64,000 nucleotides of DNA from Pycnopodia helianthoides. Taxonomy: Eukaryota > Echinodermata > Asteroidea > Forcipulatida > Asteriidae. The stretch spans positions 15,089,885-15,153,884 of the forward strand of contig CM063252.1 in NCBI GenBank assembly GCA_032158295.1. Direction: 5' to 3'. Positions 49,997 to 61,000 of this stretch are shown piece by piece. The first letter of the stretch is position 1, and each line of letters opens with the position of its first letter. Below the pieces are notes generated by a model. The model was not told the DNA's origin. It saw only the letters and a program-made list of their open reading frames with translations, and did no database searches. Both the position numbers and the translations under genes were made by a program.

Positions 49997-52069
49997 GTTG
50001 TTAAATGGCTCATCGGTCCATCAGAGGTGAAAGGTTACAAGATAGCTTATTCCAGACGGCTGTTACTTAGATTTTGTATCATCCACTGGAAACAGTTAAG
50101 ATTCACAGCGCTTCATAAGAGTCATGTGACATTAATAAACATGTGCTCAATATTGTTCAGTCACGTGAAACTCGATAATTGAATAGCATTTAATTATTAC
50201 AAAAGACCCGTTGGTGGACCAATATATATATTTGTTCATGGGGGAGTGAATATTTGCCCAGGGGCCCTGCGACTGTTTTTAACTTGTCTACCTCCATGCT
50301 TACACCACCAGGCAACCCTGCTGTATGCAACCGACAAAAACCGCCCCTCCCCCTCCCAACAACACCACCGCCACAATAAAAAAAAACACCAAGCATGAAA
50401 TTTAAGTTTTCTAAATCGGGTAAGACAGTAATAAATAAGACAATTTTGGACATTTTCAAAGAATGATCTAAATATTCTTTAAAATGATGAACAATTTTTG
50501 AAGAGCTTGTAAATACTTTTGTATCAAAGCAGCGTTGGTTTGGGTCTAATCATAGGCACATCAATTTGGTTCATGGATGGGGGTGGGGAGGGGTTAGGTA
50601 TCTGGGAAACGTGTTTTATCGTGGCACAATCATCTTTCCGACATGTGAGGGTGCCCCGGGTGCGAATTTTTTTCCCCAAACTTTTTTATATATTTTATTT
50701 CTTTCCAACATCCGCATTCCGATCGAAAAAAAAAAAATCAAAATCATAACAAAAAAAGGGTCATCATAGCAATGTCGTTTGGGGAAAAAATCCGCGCCCC
50801 GGGTTCATTTCTACAGCACTTAGACCGTCCGTTTTCAGTTCAGTTTGTCAGTTCATTTCCAATGAATGTTCACAACTAGGCCTATTATCAACCACAAAGG
50901 TATGACTTTATGAAAATGAAACAAAAAGGTGAAACTGTATGTAGTGAAACCCATAACTGTATGTACCCAAGCAGCACAGATTGTTAGCATTGGCCCTAAA
51001 TGAAGCATGTGCTTTGACCTACAAAAGTGATAACAATGAGCAACTCATATGGCCCAACCCCACAGCGAGCTGCTCAAGCAAAAAACGAAGGGCGGGGGCC
51101 GGGTAAGATTTGAATGTACACAAAAGTGAGGGAAAGGTGTACCAATCCAGTAGTAGGCAGTTTGGGCTTTTGTTTTTGTCCTTTGTTTGTTTGTTTGTTT
51201 GTTTATGTTTTGTTTGTTTGTTTGTTTGTTTATTTGTCTGGTTTGGGGTGTTGTTGTTGTGTGTGGTTTTTTTTTTTGGGGGGGGAGGGTTCAAAGCCCA
51301 CTTGTATTACTTTTAACGCTATAACTTTGCAACAACATTTAGAAAGTTTTGGGTACTGTAGTCATTTTGGCCCTTTAGGGTTTTTTGTCTTGGGGGGGGG
51401 GTCCTTTTCACTAACTCAATCATTTAGAAATGGTGGAAGGAGGAATGCCTCCACAGTCTCCTGCTCTCTATGCTCAGACCAAAGTGGGAAAGTGGAAATC
51501 GGTTTCACAAACGATTTACTTTGCATTCTCCAATCCTGGTGGAGATTAAAAAATAGCTCTGAAAATGCATCAACTACCGGTAATTTAAACAGGTCAAAAA
51601 GTGGGGAATAAAAAGTGTTGGGGTACCAGCGGAAGCTTTTGCCCAAATTTACACACTGAAATTGTTGTTAATAAAAACTATTTGAATTATGTGAAGGGAG
51701 TAAATTTACAAAATTATCCTACTGCGTAGTACTCATGTATTTTTCCCATAGTTTTCCAAGTCCAACCTTGGTTGGCAAAAAGTCGGGCTGTGACGTGCGT
51801 ATACTGACGTTGAAAGGTCTATATTTGGGCGGTTTACTAACATTTATAATGTCTCACCCCTACATTTCTCCACCATGCACTACTCAAAAAAATAAAAGCA
51901 CACTGTCAAAGCTCTTCTTCTTATTATTTGTTGTTTTTAACAATATTCATCCCGATCTCGTCATAAACAAATCATCATGACGTATTGCGGCCACCGTAGA
52001 TTCTGGTTCCGAGTCAGGTCTCGTGGAACCACGCGTTGAAACGCGAGATCGTCATGGTGATCAAACAAC
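49997..52069. promoter_or_regulatory. Divergent intergenic region between IGF2R and AK9
   Basis: 2.07 kb between the two start codons, expected to hold both promoters and 5' UTRs. I see no convincing TATA box. The right end near AK9 is GC-richer with CG dinucleotides. It includes a T/G microsatellite (51183-51300) and several low-complexity patches. No other gene is recognisable; open frames here look incidental. Confidence 0.6.
51183..51300. repeat. TTTG microsatellite and G/T-rich tract
   Basis: (TTTG)n interrupted, then runs of T and G, in the IGF2R-AK9 intergenic region. Confidence 0.9.
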
Positions 52070-52084
52070 ATGGCGGAGAGTGAG
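52070..52084 (+). CDS. AK9: AK9 exon 1, start codon
   Basis: Fifteen coding bases, MAESE, from ATG at 52070 in a good context (CAAACAACATGG). Donor GAG|GTGAGT. It joins exon 2 in phase 0. The assignment rests on the ATG, donor and phase only. Confidence 0.72.
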
Positions 52085-55000
52085 GTGAGTGTTGTGATTC
52101 ACGAAGCTGGGAATGAGACGCAAGTTTGATGCGAAATTTCACTCTATCAGTATGGTTGCATAGTATATTAAACTGTTGATTAAGGGAGGAATTAGTATTA
52201 AAGCTTCAAAATGAAATAAAACATGATATAAAACCTAAAATAAGTCTTAAAAACATAGTTGATAGTCGGTTTCTCAACTTTTGGAATTTTGGATTTAAGT
52301 TTGTTTTCATGCACAAGTGAATGGGATGGAAGCTGCCATCACTTGCCTGTCACTGGCACTGCCACTTATGTCAGTGTCAGCTCGATTGTCAGCTCAACCA
52401 CTAACGTTAAAAATACGATGTATGTAGTACTACTAGACAGTCTAGTAAACTACAAATTGCACAATGTCTAATCTATTGTTTTTCAAAGTTATGCAGTCAT
52501 TGGTATTTTCTGTGGAATTTCTGAAATTCCTTCTTTGTTTTTAAGTTACAAAACACGGCCATGATGGCAAGGCATTTGTTAACGGTCAGCACAGCACTGA
52601 CTGAGCAGTCCACCCCAGGCAGTAGCGCTCAATAGTCACTGCTCAGTGACTGCACACTTCACTTCAACTTTTACATCACTCACTGACAGCAAAGTCTAGA
52701 GCAAGGAAGGACAGTCGCTGAATAGGCTAATTAAGTAATAAATACTACAATGTCAATAGGGCAGCCGGTATACCTTGTATTTGTAACCCTCAATCCTCCC
52801 AACGGCCGCCGCACACCAGTCACCAGGTGTTACAAATCAGTGTGCATAATAATTACAGACCTATGCAATTTCTCCACAATTTCTACCATTTTTGTAAGAC
52901 TAGTACCGTCCTGACTAGTGACCAGATTTGTCAAATTTTTACCACTTTCAAAAATCATAACACACATTCTTTTTCTAAGAACCAGATTTGATCTTCAATG
53001 TGTAATTAATTCATTTGGAACGCTGACTTAGAACATCATCGAGAAAATATTTGGCAGAAAAAAAACTGCCCAAAACTTACCAGAGACTGGCCGAATTGTC
53101 TTAAAGTTTGTTCCTGAAAAGCTAGAAATCTAAGCATGAATTCTACTTTTGCTGTAATCGAATGTTAACATCGCTGTTTTGTGTGGTAATCGTTTACGAT
53201 CACAGGACGAAGCGAATATGATGATGGAGCCGTCAACGCCGAGTGTCACCATAGACCTGGCGGAGACGAGACCGAACACAATGGCGGCCTTCCAATCGGT
53301 CACGCCGGGCGGGGGGATAACAATGCCGATACCGATGGAAGACAATAATGAACGGCGAGTGGTTAGCGTGGCCAGCATGAGTGAGATAGAAGCAGCCAAG
53401 TCATTGACAGAGCTGCTCCAGCCGATGGACGCAGATCCATTTGATGAAGATCAGGTAGGGTAATGGTTAAAATAACAAAACCCTTGATCCCTCCTGACTG
53501 ATGTGTAATAATTTTGACCTTTTTTTTCAACAATTTATGCAAAATCATTTTTAAAATATGTTTAGCGTCCTGCCTTTTTGAAATAAGGAAGAAGGAGGGC
53601 CTTTTTTTCCCCCAAATGGCTGCCTGACACATTTTTTAAGACAATCAGTCGGGATATTAATTTTTCAAGATGGTTGCCAGCTTTTTTCGGTGTGTTTTTT
53701 TGGTGTGCTAAAGTCTAAAAATATGATTTTATCTTAAAATTTATTTTTTTTGACAGAGATTGTTAAAATTTATCCCTTTTTGGGGGGGTTTACTTCGGTC
53801 AAGAGGATCAAGCTTTATATAATAGGCCAACAGAGAAATAATCTTGTGTAATTTTGATTGTCATTCAAATGTGGAACATTACAGATGGGGAAAAAACCAG
53901 TTACGATTCAACGGTATTCTCTGGGAGTTTTCAGAGTTGACAAGTTTGGACAAGTTTTCGCGCCTATTTTGGGGGTTTATTGTGAAGGAAAAAAATGTCA
54001 AATGACAAGGATCAACGAAGGTGTTTATATTAAAAAAATATGAAATGCATTTTGTTCGTGTATTATCCCGCACGTGTGATAACTTATTAAAATTGCACAG
54101 CCCAAATCAAACCCTGTTCAAATGCACAGTTCTAACTCTGCTTTGTTTTAACTTTATTTACAATTTTTTCGGGTAAGCCATTTTATTATCTTACTGTTGA
54201 TAATTCTATGTCTACTACTCTACATGTACTCATGTTGATAACGTGCTTTGAAAAAGTTAGTTGAATTGAATTCTGTTGAAAAATATATATTACAGAAGTA
54301 ATGCGACCTTCACAAAAAAAAGACAGAATAGTGACCCTAAGTTATAAAGGAAAAGCGGCAGTCGTTACAAGTACTGTACCAACTTAATATCAAACAAAAT
54401 TACAGATTATGAATCATCAAAAGTAATATACAGGATTGGTAGAGCTGACAAAACAGTGTTTGTGTTTTGCGTGATCAGCCATGAAATGTTACAAACCTGT
54501 GGAAGTTTGGGCTTCATCCGTTGTGTGAGACAGGAGAAAATGGTGAAAAACCATGCACAATCTTCAGCATGTAAAACACTACATGTAGGTCCTTAATTTG
54601 GGTTGTAACAACCAAAATCAGATGTTGCATTTTTTTAGGTTTTCAGATACTTTTTTTTTTTTTATATGACTTTATTTCAGAGGGAAATATTTCACTGAAA
54701 AAAACTGTTCTAGTATGAACTTCATAATCAGTGAGCTTTCAGACTAAAATTGAACAATGATGTTTCTTGTCTTTACCAATCCAAGTTTCTTGTTCTGATT
54801 AATGTCTACGAACTTTACTAAATCTTGAAGTCAGCTTGATTGTTATCGGGGTTTTTTTTCCCCGTTGGTGAACCATGCACAGGCAGAGCTGCGCTTCCTG
54901 CACTCCAAACCGACCTGCTTCATCGTGCTGGGGAAACCGGGCTCGGGCAAGACGACCCTCGCCAAGCGTCTGGCGCAGACGTGGCGCTGCGAGCTCGTCC

Positions 55001-58000
55001 ACGCCACCGACCTGATCCTGCAGCACATTGACCTGCAGACGGAGACGGGCAAACGTCTCCAGGACATCCTGCAGCGTGGGGGCGCTATTCCCGAGGAGAT
55101 GACAGCGAGACTGATCGAAGAGAAGATCAACTCTCCGGAGGTTACTCATCATGGTGAGTCAACTCATATTATTTTCCCGTTGAGTTGGGCCTTTCAAAAA
55201 TGTTTTACTGTATTATGCTGGGGAAAAAAAGAGGAATGTGGGTTCGAATCCCATGCGAGTAGTGTGCATGTGTGGGGTTTTTTTTTTTCCAGGTCTCGGG
55301 GGGAAAGCACTGAGTATACGATGCTTATCAGACATTGGTGTGTGGAAAAAACTCCCCCAAAATATTATTCTTTATTTTGATGCAATTATCCTATCTATTA
55401 AATGTTTGGGTCTGTTTTCTTCTTCTTCTCTGCAATTGTGGCATGTTTAGGTTATGTACTAGATGGCTTTCCCTCCTTGAGCGAAGACTACATGAAGGTC
55501 ACAGACCAGCTAGAGTTGGTCAAAAACTGGACATTGAAACCAGACTTCATCATCAATCTCAGGGTAAGGCTGACGACTGAACTTTACTCCAAGCTATAGA
55601 CCTTTCCACTGTTGATGAACAAACCGCGCTGGTTGGCGTTGACAGCCGGATGTTAGCAAAACATTCAGTCGTGTTAACAGATTTTTTGACAAAATTCAAA
55701 CTTTCAATTTAAAAAAGTATGTCCCGTGATTTGTTGCTTTGTTTCCAACAAATTCAACACAATTGTTTAATGTTGTGTAACATTGCTACAAACTGTTGTA
55801 TCTGTTTTTGCTTTGCATTTATGGCTTTCCATACTTGTCCAGCTAAAACTCGGGCTGTGAAGGTCCATACCAGTTATCATCAGAAAGCAGAATTGTAATC
55901 GCATACCTGCCATCTGTGATGTCAGCCTTGTTCAACGTGGTGTTACATACTGGAATAACTTGGATGGTTCTGTTAAATCTGCAATCACTCTACCTATATT
56001 TTCAAAAAAACTAAAACAATTACTCCTCAGTGCATATTCATTATAATTATTTCATGACTTTGAAAGTATGAGCCAATTCACTGATGGCTTGCTTTTTGGT
56101 ATATTGTTTGTACACCTACATTTGTTCGTCTGTCTTTGTAGTCCCTTGTCCTTGTGAGTCTTGTGCAGTGTTAGTCTGTCAATAGGTTAGGGTACAAAAG
56201 CCAAGGCTTCACCCAATCCTAAGTTGTGCCCTTCTGACTTGTTAATAATTTTGGCTACTGTTAATAACTGTCATTCACTATTAATGTTTATGAAACACTA
56301 ATGATGTATTATATCATGTGAGGGCAATACCGAAATAAATGTTTATTGAATTGAATTGAATTGAAATGTCCAGGGGCCCAATTTCATAGAGCTGCTTAAG
56401 CACAAAACGTAGCCAAGCTCAATGAAGTTATGCTTACCAGAATATGGTTACCAGCCGAAACACTATCTCTCATACACCATCTGCGACGGGTATCCTGCTC
56501 ATTTTCATCTTGCAGAAAAGTGTTAAGGGCTATTTTCTGCTGAAGCAGCTCTGTGAAATTGGACAGATCTGCTTAAAGCACAAACAGCAGCTTAACACAG
56601 TACAATTTTGCTTACCAGAATAAGGTTATCAGCCTTGGCTGGTAACCTTATCCTTGTTCAAATCCTGTTCTAGTCAATAGCTACACAGCTTACCAAACAA
56701 GTTTCTCTGCCTTAAGCCCGGTTCGTACTTCCTGCGAATGCGAAGCGAATTTTCGGCGTCACAAATTCGCCTACGAACAATTTGCATCAGTTGAGATGTG
56801 CTCAACTCCTGCGAAACATTCACAGCAAAAACAGAGCTGTGACGTCAAAGTTCGCATTCGCATTCGCATTCGCAAGAAGTGTGAACCGGGCTTTAGTTTT
56901 CCACGTTTGAGTTTGTCCACGAAAAAGCAGAGTTGGGAAGCTTTACGCCTATTTGTTCATTGCTGTTTGCAATCAGATGCCAGACAGAGACCTGGAGGAC
57001 CGGCGCGTCGGCCAGAGGGTCGACCCTGCCACCAACAACCTGTACACCATGGACGTGTGGAATCCAGACAGACCGGCGCCCAAGCCCAACCAGGACGGCG
57101 AGGGAGAGGAAGAGGAGGAAGAGGAAGAGGAAGAGGAGGCGGAGGAGGGCATGGGGGAGGAGCAGGTGAATAAGAGACGGATGAGGGATGGAAGGGGAAG
57201 GGAAGGGAGGAAGGGGAAGAAGGGATGGATGGATAGTGTAGGGGAGGTGGAGGTGAGCAGGGAGTAAACTGAAAGACACTGGACACCTTTGGTAATTGTC
57301 AAAGACCAGTCTTCTTACTTGGTGTATCTCAACATATGCACAAAATAGCAAACCTGTGAAAATTTGAACTCAATTGGTCGTCGAAGTTGCAAGATAATAA
57401 TGGAAGAAAAAACACCCTTGTCACATGAAGTTGTGTGCTTTCAGATGCTTGATTTCGAGACCTCACGCGTGAGGTCTCAAAATCAATTCAAATATTTTAT
57501 TGAGAAACTACATTACTTCAGAGAGAGCCATTTTTCACAATGTTTTATACTATCAACAGCTCTTCCTTGCTCGTTACCAAGTAGGTTTTTATGCTAACAA
57601 TTATTTTGAGTAATTACCAATAGTGTCCAGTGCCTTTAACACTGGCCAATAGCCAATAGCACTCCGGAGTGATGACGTCTATTTTGCTCAAACAGACATA
57701 CATTCCACCAGCTAGCTCTCTTGCGATCACCGCATCGGTGCACCAGACCGCAGCTAGTACTGTCGGTACAAGCTTGGACGACGTACCCGCGCGTGCATTT
57801 GTGGATTTTTACACGTTGTCTGAGATCCGGTTACTGAGCTTCTATTTTTGGTTGCATAAGTAAAGAGTGCTATATACCTGTGCTCAATACCATGGCTCTT
57901 CTTACTGTAAGCAACAAAATTGTTGCTTGACGTTAGCAAATTTCGCAGGTAAGCAAGGATTACAAAGCATTCTTCGCTCTCACAGCTAGCGCAGAAATTC

Positions 58001-61000
58001 GGCACTTGCCGTGTAAGCAGATAATGGTAACCATACGTGCAGATTCAGCAGAGCCCTGATGCCATCGCCATGATCAATCTTGGCTGCGTCATTTTGGGAG
58101 TCCGATCCCTTTTGCGTTACTGTGCAATGGGCAATTTAGGTGAGAGCCCCCCCCCCGCTGAGAACCCTTGTGCCCCCCCTGTCCCCACCCCCCTGTCCCC
58201 CCTGTCCCCCCTGTCCCCACCCCCTGTCCCCCCTGTCCCCCACCCCCGTCCCCCGTCCCCCCTGTCCCCCCTGTCCCCCTGTCCCCACACCCCCTGTCCC
58301 CCTGTCCCCCCTATCCCCACCCCGCTGTCCCCCTGTCCCCACCCCCCTGTCCCCCCTGTCCCAACCCCCTGCCCCCCTGTCCCTTCTGTCCCCACCCCCC
58401 TGTCCCCCTGTCCCCATCCCCCTGTCCCCCCTGTCCCCCTGTCCCTTCTATCCCCACCCCCTGTCCCCCTGTCCCCACCCCGTGTCCCCCCTGTCCCCCC
58501 TGTCCCCACCCCCTGTCCCCCCTGTCCCCACCCCCCTGTCCCCCCTGTCCCCACCCCCTGTCCCCACCCCCTGTCCCCCCTGTCCCCACCCCCAAGCCCC
58601 CCTGTCCCCCCTGTCCCCTGTCCCCACCCCCTGTCCCCCCTGTCTCCCCTGTCCCCACCCCAAGCCCCCTGTCCCCCCTGTCCCCTGTCCCCCCTGTCCC
58701 CACCCCCCTGTCCCCCCTGTCCCTTCTGTCCCCACCCTCCACCCTCCTGTCCCCTGTCCCTCCTGTCCCCACCCCCCTGTCCCCCTGTCCCCCTGTCCCC
58801 TGTCCCCACCCCCTGTCCCCCCTGTCCCCACCCCCTGTCCCCCCTGTCCCCACCCCCCAAGCCCCCCTGTCCCCCCTGTCCCCTGTCCCCCCTGTCCCCA
58901 CCCCTCTGTCCCCCTGTCCCTTCTGTCCCCACCCCCTGTCCCCCTGTCCCTCCTGTCCCCACCCCCCTGTCCCCCCTGTCCCCACCCCCAAGCCCCCCTG
59001 TCCCCCCGTCCCCTGTCCCCACCCCCTGTCCCCCCTGTCCCCACCCCAAGCCCCCCAAGCCCCCCTGTCCCCCTGCAAATTATTATTTTTTTTTAAATAC
59101 ACAAGTGAATGGTTCGATACTATAAATAGCCCCGCCAAAAAAAAAGACGTCTTTGCACCATTTCTCAGTTTTTTCTCTTGTTTTTTTGTTTTTTGTCAGG
59201 AGGAAGAGCCGAGAGAAGAATTAAGTTTTGAGATCACAGAACGGCTTGTACGGAGACCAGAGGATATGTTACAGCATGCACGAGACAACATCGTGGTGTA
59301 TAAGGACAAGATGCTCCGGATGTTTGAGGTGGGTCTTTTTTTTTTTTCTCTCTTTTTTTTTTTTTTTAAACTATGCCTTCTTCAACTTGTGTCACAAAGC
59401 CAGTGCAGATTTTGTATCCATGCTTGGTATCATACCTTTTGGGTGTACGAATAAGTTTGTTTAATACGATATCTGTGATCAATCCAATAATATCATTTCG
59501 AGATATGAAGACTAGACTCTAAATGGTCTGCGACATCATGCTAAGAATTCTTACCATATAAGTCAGTTTATCTCTACCCAGTAAAAAAAAAAGTGAAAAT
59601 GCTGAAGTCTTTGTTCCGTGTTATAGACCATTTGCTCTTTATTTAATTCTAAACTGCCCTCCATTGAAACCTGCCCGTTGGTGTGCGCACAATTATTCTG
59701 CATATATTTGGTTAAGAAGTGACGTCAAAGGTCACATGATTCAAAACAGTTCTTTCTCATTTAGATATTGGTCTTGTAAAATATATTCTGGTCCGTGGGT
59801 AACAAGCTCTTGTGGAATTTTACCCAAAATTTGAGCGCTGTTGTCTACAATCAAGTCTAGTGCTGTCAAAAACTTGAGTACTGAACCTGTGTCCATGGTC
59901 CTTCATTCAGGATTACATAGCAGATCATGACCAGCAGTACCTCATCGAGATGGATGCCAACAAGCCGGCCCCCAACCTCTTCAAGGAGCTCATGATGAAG
60001 CTCAACACCTACGTCCTGCGCCGCGCCGCCGTCCCCATCCGCCTCCAGAACCAGGACGAGGAGGACGTACCCGAGGACGTTGAGACCGAAGAGCTGATGC
60101 GCACCCTCGGCGGCACCAACATGGTGGCTCCTCGGTACCGATGGCGACGGAGCCGCTGGGCGAGGATGTGCCCCGTGGAGCTACAGAGAGGCAACATGGT
60201 GCCGGGCAAACCGGAGTTCGCTGTAGGGTAAGTCAGCTGTCAGGGCCCAATTTCATAGAGCTGCTAAGCACAACAATTTGCTTAGCATGAAATTTCTTCA
60301 TTGATAAAAACAGGATTACCAACCAAATTTCAACGTGATTTTCAGGATAAGCAAACAACAGCTGAATACCAGTAACAAGCAATATGCAACACATGGAAAT
60401 TTGGTTGGTAACCCTGTTTTTTGTCAAGGAAGAAATTTCATGCTAAGCAAATTGTTGTGCTTAGCAGCTCTATGAAATTGGGCCCAGATCATAGACAATT
60501 ATACTGTTACCCAGCCCCTGGTTTCAACTATACGTCGTCGCTTCAGTGCAAAAATATAATATTTCGCGATTTTGCAAAAAAATCATATCTCGCACGAAAA
60601 TGTGTCGTACAAGAACTTCTTCTATGTCTACATGCAGGGTATTTTAAGGGAGATTCAACATTTTGACAATTTCAAACTCGCAAGAAACTAAGTGCCATTT
60701 TAGAAGATGTGTTTGTTTTAAAGTTACCAGTTTTGTTTTCTTTTTTATTACTAAGTAGCCCTTTTAACTAAGTATTATTTTGAATAACCTCAACAAAACT
60801 TTTTAACTGTGTGGCCACAAAGGGAGATATGAGGGGCGCTTTCTGGGTTAAAGGGAGGTCGGGGTATACCTTTGGTAAAAGCACTCCGAAAAAATGAATG
60901 ACCATAAAAACTGACTTGGTAAGAAGCACCGCAGCTGTTGATACTGTATAGCATGTTGAGAATCGATTCCCTCTTAGGGAATGTGGTTTTTAGAGAAAGG

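Noticed and set aside
58043..58139. Candidate extra AK9 exon (IQQSPDAIAMINLG) between GCAG and GTGAGA
   Set aside because: It starts in phase 0 but leaves one base, breaking the frame into exon 6, and has no counterpart in AK9.
58037..59454. 428- and 362-codon Pro-rich and 313-codon Gly-rich frames
   Set aside because: Produced by the C-rich minisatellite in AK9 intron 5; AK9 exon 5 joins exon 6 in phase without them.
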